Shown here in pieces: positions 1-10,857 of a DNA stretch of 64,000 bases. The translations under genes and the position numbers were made by a program. The notes under the pieces were generated by a model. That model was given only the letters and a program-made list of their open reading frames with translations. It searched no databases and was not told the DNA's origin. The stretch covers positions 27,822,243 to 27,886,242 of the forward strand of contig CM055872.1 of NCBI GenBank assembly GCA_029582165.1. Direction: 5' to 3'. Every line of letters begins with the position of its first letter. The first letter of the stretch is position 1. Source of the stretch: Portulaca oleracea. Its lineage: Eukaryota; Streptophyta; Magnoliopsida; Caryophyllales; Portulacaceae.

Positions 1-775
1 TAAACATTACCGAATGAGATGAAACACGTACCTTACTATTTCCATTTTTCTTTTAACGTAATTAGGTGGTCCAATGCGTTAAGCCCCCTACCTCAAGGGA
101 ATACTAACCCAACGGTTCATAGGGAACAGGGGTAGGGGATGTCACAATGCCGTATACAAGACCCACATCTCCCATTATTATATTCATCAACATACTCTTG
201 ATATTGGTAAATGGGAATGCTCCCCGGAGGATTTGAACTCTTAGCTTGCAGGGTGTACGCTAATGAATACTTTAGGAGGGAGCAGATAGCGAAAGACGAT
301 TAAGGAATATAATGGAGACCTGAACTCGAATTTTCGGTTAGGCTAAAAATAATTAATCGTTAACAATAATTACTAACAACGTAGGCACTAACTATACCAA
401 TTCAGACACGAATTAACATGCATCCACTCAATAGCTAAATCGAACTACACAAGCCAGAGGAAATTACCCTAGCTATGCCAGTCCCAAATTCATTTGACTC
501 GAAATGACCTTGAACCTAACATAGATTGAATGCATGCCCAATCTTAATGACATATATGCTAGGTCTACTTTAGAGATTAACCAGATTGTCCAATGTCCCA
601 ACATGAACACAAACACGAACACATGCTACCAGGATTGTGCTATACATCGATTTGATATTAGATCTAGAAATCAAAAATTGTCAGTGTCTTTTAGATATTA
701 TTGTTATTAATAATTTTTATACTACTATTACTCTTTGTTGCTCTGCCATTGCTATTGCTAACATCGCTATCACAT
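1..775. other. No gene recognised
   Basis: AT-rich sequence with no long reading frame and no family motif that I can recognise. The text resembles decayed transposon or LTR sequence, but no terminus, primer site or coding remnant supports a call. Confidence 0.5.
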
Positions 776-925
776 CGCTACTACTCTTACTACTACTACT
801 ACTACTACTACTATTGCTGCTGCTGCTACTACTTCTACTGCTGTTGTTGCTGCTAGTCGTATTGTTGCTACTACTACTATTGCTACTGCTACTACTGCTG
901 CTACTACTACTACCGCTGCTACCAC
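776..925. repeat. Imperfect trinucleotide microsatellite (CTA/CTG)n
   Basis: About 150 bases of CTA, CTG and TTG triplets in tandem with scattered interruptions. The frames through it would encode poly-Leu on plus or poly-Ser on minus. These are products of the repeat, not evidence of a gene. Variable length between individuals is expected. Confidence 0.9.
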
Positions 926-1429
926 TACGTACAAGAAAATTGTCATTGGGCGATGATTTTTTCTTGCTTGGGCGACAAAATAATTTCACGGTTCAGGTTC
1001 TTCTCTATGTCCCTTTCCCCTTTCCTATTCTTCCCTATTGTTTTTCGATCTATTATGTTTATCCCTTTATCTGATTTCGATCTATTATGGCAAATATACC
1101 ATGCTCGTGTTAAAGGGGCAAATGCAATTATTTTGATTGCTGGCATCCTGCCTAATGTACATAAATATGGTGAAATTCTTGGAAATATATTATACAGTTT
1201 TTTTTTTGTCTCATTTCAAGATACATTATACAGTTTTTCTTTCAACTTTTTCACTAGTATAATTGTGTTGGGAATTTTCCCACTAATTTGCCACTAAAAA
1301 TTGTTCAAATTTATTTATTTTTGTTTAATATCTAATTGCTCACTAGTTTTCCACTGATTTCCTACCAATAAAAAATTAAACACTCTCACTCCTTCCCTAA
1401 AAAAAACCTAACTCTGACCAAAACTGATA
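926..1429. other. No gene recognised
   Basis: T-rich sequence without a supported gene. Just before it, at 923, CACTAC is followed by CAAGAAAA, which resembles a CACTA-transposon start. It does not match the confident CACTA terminus at 5798 beyond the first few bases, so no element is called here. Confidence 0.4.
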
Positions 1430-1834
1430 GGAAGATTCTATTTTAGTTGAATTTATTTTCAACTATGTTAGTTGAAAAATATATTTTACCATTAAAAAGT
1501 CAAAATTATTATATATTGATTAAAGTGATTTGTTCTAATAGGTAATGACATTCATCGAGATATAATTTTTTCACAAAATTTAATATTTTTATGGATATTC
1601 TACCATAATTAGAACTTTTTCAACTATCGTAGTTGAAAAGTGTAACATATCATTGATTCCACCCTAAACTATTAAAATTGATTTATTTTGATCGAAATAA
1701 CTTGTTGAAATAGTTAATCTTATCTGTTGGTACATAAATATTTTGAATATATTAACTTTATCTCACTCAAATTAATATTAAAAAACATTCAACTACCATA
1801 GTTGAAAATAAATTCAACTATGGTAAAATTTTCC
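1430..1834. mobile_element. MITE-like inverted-repeat element, about 405 bp
   Basis: The left end (1430-1476) and the reverse complement of the right end (1788-1834) match over about 47 bases, with shared core TAGTTGAATTTATTTTCAAC. A related palindrome, CAACTATCGTAGTTG, lies in the middle at 1621-1635. There is no coding capacity, the interior is AT-rich and the size suits a MITE. No clean target-site duplication is visible, so superfamily assignment is not possible. It could also be a folded, non-mobile hairpin repeat. Confidence 0.6.
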
Positions 1835-2060
1835 AAACTGATTATCATTTATCTCTAATTCTATTTTTCCAAATTTAAACTGAAATTTATTCCAACCAAC
1901 AATAATTTAACTTCCCTCCAACCCTATTTTTCCAAAATTTAAACTAAATGTCACTCCCACCAATAAAATTTTCATTCCCTCCAACCTTAATTTCCCAAAA
2001 TTTAAACACCCATCTCCCTCATTCCCCCCTCATTCCCCCCTCCCTCCCCGCCTCCTCCTT

Positions 2061-2110
2061 TCAGATTGCTCGCGACGCCAATTTTCCAGATTGCTCGCGA
2101 CGCCAATTTG
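2061..2110. repeat. 25-bp tandem duplication
   Basis: Two adjacent, nearly identical 25-bp copies, each containing CAGATTGCTCGCGACGCCAA. This is a simple local duplication. Confidence 0.85.
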
Positions 2111-3222
2111 ATGTAAATTCTTGTTCTCCAGCCAAGGTTTCATCTATCCATCTTCTGGGATGATAAATCAGACCTCCGTCAAGGTTGTTGGTGGGTGACC
2201 CGGGGTGTCTTCGGTGTGCTCTTGTGTGTTTGGTCGGCCGTCGCTGTTTCTTATCGGTCGTCGCTGTCTCTGGTCGGTCGTCACTGTCTCATTCATAGTA
2301 GCTGCTACTCAAATCCAAACCCTAACCCCTAATCCACCCCAACCTACGCTTAATTGGGGCCTCAGGTTTGTTTATGCCTACTCGAACCATTTTCTTCAAT
2401 TTGTTGAAATTTTCCATATGTTTCTCATTTTCCAGTTCGATGTAACTTCTGATTCGTTTCTAGTGGTTGCTAAATGCTGATTCATTCTAAATTATTGCAA
2501 ACTCAAATGTTAATAAATATTTGCTGCACTAATTACTAACCACAAGTAGAATTCCAAAAGGAAATTAAATTATTATATGATAAATCTCATCAATTATATA
2601 CATTTCAGTTAAGAAATTAGTAAAAGTCCAGCATAAATCTATACACATATAAAAAGTTTTTCTATTTTCTCCTTTCGTTATCTTGCTTTTTTTCTCTTTT
2701 TGGTTCACTATGAGATGTAAGTTTAATCTGAATTTGGTGTTGCCCCGACAAAATTGCGTGGATGGATTTAATTTTGTAATTTATGGCTTTATATGGTTTT
2801 CAAGTTACAAGTAATTTAGTTCAGTGTCGTATTTAATCCAATGCAATCAATTTTTGGGTTCCGGTTCACTTGTGTGTGTGGGTTTTTTTTTCCCAGTTGA
2901 GGTTTTAGTTATCTGATTTCATGGCTTTCTGGTTGGGACTATTGGTGCAAATTTAGTTCTTTTGTGAGTAAGGTCCCTGATTTGAGAAGATTTATGCCGT
3001 AGTTGAGCCTGTTGATTTTCCATGTGCTCACGATTCAGGTATACTTACTTAAAGATGGTGAGGAGCAACCAGACTGGTCGGACAAACCAATTCAAGTATA
3101 AATGTAAAATGTTAACAAAAGTGTAGAAGGTGAGAAAAAGGAGACTCCTTTCATTGTATATGGTTTTGGTGCAAGCTTTCTTGTATGTTCTTGACAAATT
3201 GGCTTGATTTTAGCCTTGTAGT

Positions 3223-3350
3223 ATGAGTGTTTTGACTTGTGTAGAACAATATATAGTTCATATTAATTGGACATGTGTAGAACAATATATAGTTTTGATT
3301 TGAGTGTTTTGACTTGTGTAGAACAATATATAGTTTTGATTGGACATGTT
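3223..3350. repeat. Short tandem repeat, about three copies
   Basis: The phrase GTGTAGAACAATATATAGTT occurs three times. Two copies are preceded by GAGTGTTTTGACTT. The copies are tandem with slight length differences. Confidence 0.8.
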
Positions 3351-3723
3351 CTCCATATTATGTTTTGGTGTTTACTAGCTTGGGTGTGGACAAATTGTGT
3401 GATGTAGCTTAGAATTTAGGATATGAGAACAAGGAATTAGTAATTATACTTGATTTTTTGAATATTGTAGCAGGAAGGATAGCAAATTCAGAAAATGGAG
3501 GGGGATGAGTTACTTCTTTGCTTTTTGTGATGCTTTACCATGAAATTGGGACTTTTGTGTTCTTGAAATTAAATCGATTTTTAAGGGTGCAATACGAATT
3601 TACTGCTCTAGCTTGACGCATGTTGATTCATCATTGTCTCTCTTTATATATTCTGACCCGGCCATTCAAAATACCAATTCTTTGCATCTCTTTACTAGAT
3701 AAGGTCATATTTTATATGCTACA

Positions 3724-4061
3724 AGAGGATGTTGACGGAGATGGTGGATTGAATTCGGAAGGTCCAAATAGCAGCAATGATGGTTATAAAAAAAGCGAGA
3801 GTCGAACAGAAACTGGGATACTAAGCAAGATACCCCCTGAACTTTTCCTCCATATTCTCAAGTTCTTGTCTTCTGAGGTATGGCATTGCTGTATATGTCA
3901 TATTGCATGATTGGTCCTTTTCCTTAACTGCTGATTGGATTAGGGGCTTCGATTTTATTGATTTGTCTGGAAATTATGGTTTTGCAGGACCTCATTTCAT
4001 GTTCTCAAGTATGCAAGTTCTTGAACAATGCAGCTTGTGATGAGCCTCTGTGGCGTCGATT
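3724..4061 (+). pseudogene. F-box exon pair resembling SKIP31 (gene fragment)
   Basis: Two exons with good splice signals. Exon 1 ends at 3877 (GAG|GTATGG) and exon 2 runs 3988-4061 (TTGCAG|GAC to ATT|GTGAGT). Joined, they read GILSKIPPELFLHILKFLSS, then [20 protein letters not shown], then PLWRRL. This is a complete F-box with an acidic Asp/Ser/Asn-rich lead-in. From family knowledge, F-box proteins bind SKP1 in SCF ubiquitin ligases, and the closest family I recognise is plant SKIP31. The exons that should follow LWRRL are absent; the next coding-like sequence is a different family. I therefore read this as a captured fragment inside a transposon that ends at 5798. A host gene truncated by insertion is the alternative. 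Confidence 0.65.
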
Positions 4062-4681
4062 GTGAGTATTTCTTTGTAATTGTTCATGTTTGATCTTTGC
4101 TTTAGCTTCTTCTCTTTTTGGGCTGGTGTTTGTATTTGATCAGAGGCTTCGAGCTACTTGTATACTAGAAAGTATAACTATCAGACGTTTTCCTGGCTAT
4201 GAATTCTTGTTGATTATGCTATAAGATTAGTAGATAGATGATGAACATATTATAGCTCAGATATTGGAATTCTAATTACTAATATCAGACGTGTATATAT
4301 CTTGTTCATTGTATATATGCATTCTTTCATGTCAAATATTGGATTGATTTGTTACATTATGTTGTATGTATTGAGACTCATTTGGAGGCTGTTTCACATG
4401 GTGTAAGCAATGTAAAAACATGTTTTTTTGTTTATTTCTATTAATAATTAGTAATTAGAATGTAATAAAATAGTTTGCTAACTTCTGCAGAAGAATTTCA
4501 TTTTAGATTTCTTGAGGTGAAATTCCACGTATGAGTTTCCAAATGAATTGTTGACTTGCATGTGTAATTTTCTTATAATAAAGGACAATTTTGTAAGATA
4601 TTTTTGGGTGATGTAATTTCCATTGTATTTGTTTATTTCCATGTTCACCAAATTTTGTTTAAATGGTGATTATGATGGCAG

Positions 4682-5025
4682 GGATTCTGCCTATCTCAAG
4701 AAGATGCGTCGAGTGTGAAAGTGACGGACATTAGGCTCGCATCTACGAGGCTGGTGATAGGAAAAACAATTTTTACTTTTGTGAGGAACATGGCAATATA
4801 GAAAGAAATTGCCAAAACAGTCCCAAGAATCTAAGGTTGGCATTATTTCTGGTTTTGCAATAGTTCTATCCTTGAGCTGATTGATTTTTGGTATTACTTC
4901 AGGTCGAACATTGATCACTAAACTCATCTAATAACTCCTTTCTATTTAACTTTTTATTTTCTTTTTCCCAGGAAGAAGATGATGGTGATGGTGAAGATGA
5001 AGGTGAAGATGGAGAGCTAACTTGA
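4682..5025 (+). pseudogene. CCHC zinc-knuckle exon fragment with acidic tail
   Basis: One reading frame from an AG acceptor at 4680-4681 to a donor after 4835 contains two degraded knuckles. The first is RRCVECESDGH followed by an in-frame TAG. The second is [15 protein letters not shown], spaced as in tandem CCHC zinc-knuckle proteins (C-x2-C, then H, then NC). A second exon (4972-5025) after CCCAG gives a short Glu/Asp-rich tail and a stop. CCHC knuckles bind single-stranded nucleic acid. The internal stop and the position directly after an unrelated F-box fragment suggest a captured, non-functional piece. The family call rests on Cys/His spacing only. Confidence 0.4.
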
Positions 5026-5219
5026 TGAACTTTTATTATTAAATATACTATTTTGGGCTTGATACTTCTTATAACTATCTTTTGTGTCTTATATGGATGA
5101 TCTATTTCATATTTTGACTCTTGTAATGAGATCCAGCAATGATATTAATAGCATTTGGACGTTTGTTGTCATATGTATATTATTTCGTATGTATTACATA
5201 TCATTACAGGTAATCAATT

Positions 5220-5798
5220 ATAAATATTGAATAGGTACTGGAAATAAGCATATGCAACAATACTAGATTGTTGCTATGAAATACAACATCTATTGTACTG
5301 TTGTTTTTGGTGGGATAAAGCAACAGTCCATTGCCTTTTAATACTGTTGCCTATGTTGGTTTATACTGCAACGATACATCATTGTTGCCTTTGTTGCTTT
5401 AATATACAACACTACTGGATCGTTGCCTTAATTGTCTTCAATACAACAGCTTCGGATTGTTGCCTTTGCTACTAATGCAATGACACTGGATTGTTGCCTT
5501 TGCTATGAATGCAACAACACCGCCTGTGCGCTTTGCTATTATCGCACAAAGACTAGATCATTGCCTTTTCTTTTAACGCAACAACACTAGATTGTTGCCT
5601 TAGATGGACCGTTGCCTTAGGCATTGATTGAGCCCTCTGGCAGGAACCGTTGCCTTAGGCCAAAATACCGTTGCCTTTGGAAAAGGCAACGGCAGTATTT
5701 GCAACGGCCCATGCTTGTTGGCTTAGGCCAAAATACCGTTGCCTTTGGCCTAAGGCAACAATTTTCGACTGTTGGCATAGGCCCTTTATGTTGTAGTG
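5220..5798 (+). mobile_element. 3' terminal region of a CACTA (En/Spm) transposon
   Basis: The right edge reads TTGTAGTG. Its reverse complement begins CACTACAACATAAAGGGCC, a typical CACTA terminus. Inside it lie many subterminal repeats in both orientations, such as CAACAACACTAGATTGTTGCC and TTGCCTTAGGCCAAAATACCG. Sub-terminal repeat clusters are the transposase-binding zones of CACTA elements. No matching left terminus was found, so the element is truncated at its left end or starts before the window. The F-box and zinc-knuckle fragments just upstream would then be its captured cargo. Confidence 0.75.
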
Positions 5799-6072
5799 AC
5801 TTAACGTCGTCGACCCGGCTTAACGGTGTCGTCACTAGAACTCGATCATTCTTGGTCCCATCAGGACGCCCTTTTCCACACATCATCCTGGATGGAATTT
5901 TCTCTGTTCATCGTAAAGTCGTAGCAGTAATGCATACGTAGTGACCTCACCCTGGAGTCCTGAATTAAAGCGAATATAAACAATGGTCAACAACTAGCAA
6001 GCTAAGAAGTTGGAGATATCAATAAATGTAATTTGACGCTCTGACCAATTTAGACCACACTGATAGATATGG

Positions 6073-6905
6073 GTGGACACTGAATACTAACTGTGGTCAC
6101 ACTAATTACAAGTACCATGGGATTGTCACTCTAGGCCACAACCACAAATACTGGACTTTGTGTCCGTATGCTGGTAGGTTATGATGGGTTATAAGGTGTA
6201 AGATATCCGTGTCGACAATGAGACCACGACATTCAATAATCTGCGTGATTGGACATGATGTATGATATGTGTGTGACTAAGTACAACCTCAACTACCAAT
6301 CAATGTGGTCATGGTGTCACCATGTAAGTACTGCGTTAGGCGGTGGGGAATGGCTAAGGTGATCAATGCGCATGTAAGGACCACACTGAATACTAATTGT
6401 GGTCATGCTAATTACAAGTACCATGGGATTATCACTCTTGGCCACAAACACAAATACTGGACTTTGTGTCCTTATGCCGGTAAGTTTTGATTGGGTTATA
6501 AGTTGTGAGATATCTGTGTCGACAATGATACCACGACATTCAATACTCTGTGTGATTGGACATGACGTATGATATGTATGTGACTAACAGTGTTATTCTA
6601 ATGCATATGCTACAAATAAGTCCGACTGTGTTTCCATGTAGGTACTGCGTTAGGGGTGGGGAAGGACTAGGGTGATCAATGTGCATGTAAAGACCACACT
6701 GAATGCTAATTGTGGTCACACTAATTACAAGTACCATAACATTGTCACTTTAGGCCACAAGCACAAATACTGGGCTTTGTGTCCTTACGTTGGTAGGTTA
6801 TGACGGGTTATAAGGTGTGAGATATCTGTGTCAACAATGAGATCACGACATTCAATAATCTGAGTGATTGGACATGATGCTGATATGTATGTGACCTCAA
6901 TTACC
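6073..6905. repeat. About 310-bp tandem repeat, 2.7 units
   Basis: Units begin near 6073, 6379 and 6692, each with a version of GGACCACACTGAATACTAAT. They continue through a shared GGGATTGTCACT segment, then ACAAATACTGGACTTTGTG and CGACATTCAATA. The spacing is 306 and 313 bases, and the last unit is cut short near 6905. The units diverge by scattered substitutions, so the duplication is not very recent. Confidence 0.85.
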
Positions 6906-7292
6906 AATAAATGTACTCCCTCCGCCACTCGTTAAGCAAGTTGGATGCTTCGTCTGTCGCGTTCCCCCTTCTATAATTGGAATCGTGCCACGGGGAAGCC
7001 CGGTTGTGATTTGTATATCATCTTCTGTGACCTTGATTGTTCGCCCGTCACCTAGGTCAAGCATCATCGATTCGTGATCGAACCTTTCTACCAACTACTT
7101 GCATGGTAGACCAGGTAGAAGCGACATCTGTAAGTTAAGGAACCCACCAAATCCGAGTTGTTTGATAGTATCAACCTGCTCGTCTGTGATGTGATCAAGC
7201 AGTTATGTCATTGGTTTTGGGGACATTTTCCTTGGAAACAACATCTTGTTTGCTTGACCGATTCCATCATCGACATCGTCATCCTCCTTGAC
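6905..7292 (-). pseudogene. Ulp1-type MULE gene, N-terminal region exon (DUF1985-like)
   Basis: A minus-strand exon opening after CTACAG| reads VKEDDDVDDGIG, later KRMSP-like PRKMSPKPMT, then GFGGFLNLQMS, LVERFDHESMMLDLGDGRT and VTEDDIQITTGLPRG. The order GF-x-LL-x-W-LV-x-(R)FD, then VTE-D-x-(L/T)GLP-G, is a known N-terminal module of transposon-encoded plant Ulp1 proteins. The same module occurs at 46472-47317. It has two in-frame stops (TAA after PMT, and TAG where a Trp is expected before LVERFD). The exon ends where the tandem repeats begin, so the C-terminal protease part is missing. Confidence 0.6.
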
Positions 7293-7489
7293 CTGTAGAC
7301 ATGGTGGCGTACATTTTCGTCAATGGCAGTTCGGACCAGGTACTTAACAAGAGTTGTGTAACATACCCAACAGACCATGTGATTGCACACAGCTATACAC
7401 ATTGTACATCGAGTGTGGCCAATACCAAAACTCATTTATACGATACTAAGACAACTCATTTATACGGTGATGGTGTCAAATTTGGCAAC

Positions 7490-9560
7490 GAATAAGGTTA
7501 TACATGATACATACAGGCAACGGGTAATGTGGTCAGCCGTGTAAATCTTTAGTGATTGTATATCCACATGGTACATCAAGTGTGGCCAATACCAAAACCA
7601 CTCAGTATGATATATGACCACAATACACCCAAACTTTGGACAACGTTACCGAGAATATACGATACTACAATGATTGATGCCACTTTCTCGTGACTACGCC
7701 ATGTGATTGGTCTGTTCAGTGATGGTAAAATTCGGAGGTTTGAACGGTCTCACTGAATGCCAAGTGTACGTGGTCAGTATTCGAATTAACCATAATTATG
7801 TATGGCTGCATTATGCGGGTAGATTGGCCATACTACATGTTATGTCAAGTGGGGTCAAGGTCACCACACTGAACGGCTCGGCAAGTGCGGTCGGTGTGGT
7901 CAATCTTAATATGAATCACATATATGTATGATTACACAATGTGGATGGATTGGCTATACTATATGTAAAGTGACCACATGGTATGGTAAGTGTGGTCAGT
8001 ATCAACATATATCATAAGGGATGTGTGATAACGCAGTTTGGCTAAAGTGTGCATAGTATATGTCAATTGTGGTCATTTCTTAATATTAGCATTGCATAAC
8101 ACATTTACCCGGGTGAGAAAATTGCTTGTACATGATTCAGTCGTAGATTGTGAAATGCAACTAACCTTCTTTGATCATCCTTGCAAGCCTCCTGCCACTA
8201 TTGCCATCCTTTTCCTCAACCCATACTTCGCATTGTCTTCCGTCTTTGTCAGCGTTGGCTCATCATTCACAGCAGCCTTCCCCCTGGCTCGATGTGTGTT
8301 TCTGCAACCATTATGTCTGCGTGCACGCCGGGGGGAGGGGGGTGCATCAGGTTGCTTATCAATCAAAATAGCTTTCCCCTTGTCTCCACATTTTTTCGTG
8401 GGACCAACATCAGTGTGTGCAAAGTGGGTTGCGTCTTGCTTCTCACCAATCATGGTTGCCTTACCCTTGACTCTAAGACCTTTGGTGCCCCCATCACCAC
8501 TGTGTGCACAGGGGGATGCAACCTGCTGCTCATCATCCACCAACCCCACTCCCTTGTACATTACGGGCATATCGTGCGGGTTACCGCCTTGTATGGCTTC
8601 GCCAACGTTGTTGCCTCCTTTACCTCCCGGAACGCATGAGTTGGGTTCATAACGACATACCAAGTTGTTTACCGACCCTCCTTTGTCTCCATGAGCATCA
8701 CCTACAACAGCCTTACCCTTGTCTATACAACTTTTTGCACAACCATCGTCGCCGTGTGCACCAGAGACTGCATCATGATGCTCAGCATCCACCATCGCCT
8801 CTTCTGCATCAATGATGGGCAAATTGTGTGGTTGACCGCCTTGTATGACTTGACCAGCTTCATTTCTCCCCTCTCCTATCTGGATGCATGTCTTGGGTTC
8901 ATCATGAACTTCTAAGATGTTTAAAGACCTTAAAACCTTAGCAACGACCTAGTCACACATGTCCGATGATCCTACTAACTGGCTGCAAACCAATGAGTAT
9001 TTACTCACATTAGATATTCGTTAAAAGAGTCTGTTTGACAACAACCAGTTCGTAATATGCATGACGGAAACACCTTATGTTACCCACACTGTGAGCAATG
9101 ATTGATATCATTACCGAATTCATAAATTGGTCACACGTCGGATCGTCCGCCCTATTTGTTGGCTACACCTTATTTATAGAAATTAGCAAACAATGCGAAA
9201 CGAACAATGCCAGCAATGTGCTACACCTTATTTATTGGCTCAATTGAGAATAGAGGAGGACACAACATGTGAACACCTCATGCACACGGTGACCTTTGTG
9301 AGATTAACTATTAGGACACCTTTCACATTGTATGGCCACACTATACATAGAATGTGTTCATCGTTGTAACTACTTAGAATTATTAGCAATATGACCACAC
9401 TCTTCCTACCTCCATATGACCACACTACTGGGAAGGCAATGCGCAATGTGAATGCACTGTGGCCAACACAACCAACTGTATACTCACTGTGACTAAATGA
9501 CCACACCACACCAACACTGTGGTCAACGTAATTAGCATTGCAATACACCCCTATCCTACC
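7490..9560. repeat. Dispersed TGTGGTCA / TGACCACA motif array
   Basis: Short copies of TGTGGTCA, TGTGGCCA and their complements recur every few tens of bases at 7530-8090 and again at 9260-9530. They are also present inside the 310-bp tandem units to the left. The intervening coding exon (8175-8912) lacks them. Closely spaced oligomers of this kind inside DNA transposons are often protein-binding sites, but nothing here proves that. Confidence 0.6.
8175..8912 (-). pseudogene. Exon with internal protein repeats from the Ulp1-class element
   Basis: The minus frame is open for about 245 codons after a TCTTAG| acceptor. It contains two copies of a roughly 75-90-residue unit. The shared phrases are GQVIQGGQPHNLPI against GEAIQGGNPHDMPV, then a VD..(H/Q).. 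stretch, then DKGKAVV against KGKATMI, with a further DKGKAILID. The composition is Gly, Asp, Lys and Ala rich, suggesting a disordered linker. Its place between the element's right end and the DUF1985-like exon suggests it is an upstream exon of the same gene. No catalytic motif is present and I assign no function. Confidence 0.45.
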
Positions 9561-10335
9561 CCGAGTTACACACTACGATCGTCTATACTGATACACCAAA
9601 CCAATTAGACCAAAACAGATCAACAGGGATGGGTGGGGGGTAGGGGTGTAAGATCCTCTTACAAAGATGCCGAACCATGGCCATCGCCGCCACCAACTTC
9701 GCGTTGTGCACCCTCACCTCCCGCCATCAAAGGCTACCAAGCAACCTAACCCCTCGATGCTGACCAACTACAAAACAACAATCTCACTTGTGCGTGTTAA
9801 TACACATAAATACCGAAATAATTGAAAGACACACAAACACTCCACAATGACGCATCCAAATCATTCTTTCAATACCTAATTCAAGCCCTATTTTGATATT
9901 GGAGCCCTAATATGCGATGCGAGTTCGTTATGCCTAACACAGAACGAAGTTAGGGCTTGGGAGGTGGAGACCTTCGAATTTATGGACAAACGTCTCCGGC
10001 AGTAGTGGTCGACTTTGCTTCCTTCCTCCGGTTCGCCGACAATTCATCTATGGGGTATTGTCTTTTCCTTTTTGTCGGCAGTTATCGCGAGGGACTGTGT
10101 GTGACGGGAGCTCTTTTTTTCCTCCCACTTTAAACCCAGTATTTTGGGAAATAATTACAAAGAAAAAAAAATGTATAACCACTCTAAAATCATGTTGAGA
10201 ATCATATCTTAACTTTTTCTCCCTTCTCCATGTTCACACGTGTAGTTGGTTTAGGGGTATCAATAGGTGATTTTGATGTCAGTCGTTGGATCAAGATCTA
10301 ACGCACGATATTCGTCCTTCCTACCGGATCCATTC

Positions 10336-10337
<2 letters not shown>
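9561..10337. other. Right-end non-coding part of the Ulp1-class element
   Basis: No gene is visible. The sequence holds the probable first-exon and leader zone of the minus-strand gene and ends in the 11-base TIR. A purine-rich AAAGAAAAAAAAA run lies at about 10160. Confidence 0.4.

Positions 10338-10377
<40 letters not shown>
10338..10377. repeat. (TA)n tract at the chromovirus left junction
   Basis: About 40 bases of TA. The last five bases before the LTR are TATAT, matching TATAT just after the right LTR at 23861. This is consistent with a 5-bp target-site duplication, although any TA tract would give this match. Confidence 0.8.
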
Positions 10378-10380
<3 letters not shown>

Positions 10381-10857
10381 AACGCCCCGAAAATTCAATT
10401 ATAGAAAGTCAAAGTCAAATAACGTTAACAGACAAAACTTAGCGGAAGACTTCAAATTTAGTTTGGGCGTCACTGCCGTATCCCCGAAGGAATACAAGGC
10501 GAGAAAGGAAAACACAACTGTCTGCTAACGGCAACTACTAACAACTCAACAAACTTTAAGAATTCATAACGAAAACAAAATAAAAGGTTCAAGGACTTCT
10601 AGACTCGTCGTCCTCACTTCTAACTCCCGTCCCCAGCATTTAGATCTTCACCTACAATCAAAACATTTCAGAAAATGAGGGGGAAATCTCAATAATGTCT
10701 ACCCCTAACGTTTAAAAGAGTTTAAGTTCATTTCAATTCATTTTGGGGAGAGGGATCAAATCAAACGTTTTACAAACCTTTAACCCTTAACTGTTTTCCT
10801 CAACCCATCCAATCCATATTTTAATTTGCGGGCGGGATACCAAATCCCTTAAAGTAA

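Larger units (their letters stand above)
1835..3723. other. Gene-poor stretch with short repeats, possibly the 5' part of a captured transcription unit
   Basis: No coherent protein is seen. The stretch becomes CT-rich at 2000-2110 and contains three short GGTCGTCGCTGTCTC-like copies at 2225-2292. It resembles a plant 5' leader and first introns upstream of the F-box exons that follow. This reading is inference from position and base composition only. Confidence 0.35.
5799..10337 (-). mobile_element. Decayed Ulp1-class Mutator-like element (right end defined)
   Basis: The right end, read on minus, starts GGGAATGGATC. This is the same 11-base terminus as the MULEs at 29919 and 38347, and like them it abuts a (TA)n tract. 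Minus-strand exon remnants at 6905-7292 match the N-terminal region of the Ulp1-type gene in the 38-48 kb element. The non-coding parts are full of TGTGGTCA motifs. No left TIR was found. The CACTA terminus at 5798 may mark where the left part was lost. The internal stop codons make it non-autonomous. Confidence 0.5.

Noticed and set aside
223..245. tRNA B-box-like GGATTTGAAC
   Set aside because: No cloverleaf could be formed around it and no A-box was seen.
923..945. Possible 5' end of a CACTA element
   Set aside because: Beyond CACTAC and a CAAGAAAA phrase it does not match the terminus at 5798, and no subterminal repeats are shared.
637..1074. Poly-Leu / poly-Ser ORFs
   Set aside because: Products of the trinucleotide microsatellite; no domain outside the repeat.
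6908..6925. Stowaway-like start TACTCCCTCCG
   Set aside because: Only about ten bases match. No inverted partner was found, and the site overlaps the end of a coding exon.
8038..8652. Long plus-strand open frame with Pro/Cys-rich protein
   Set aside because: It is antisense to the minus-strand exon with ordered repeats (GQVIQGGQPH...DKGKA). The minus frame shows repeated conserved phrases and the plus frame does not.
9240..9548. Minus-strand ORF with VVWS repeats
   Set aside because: It is the translation of clustered TGTGGTCA motifs and has no other support.
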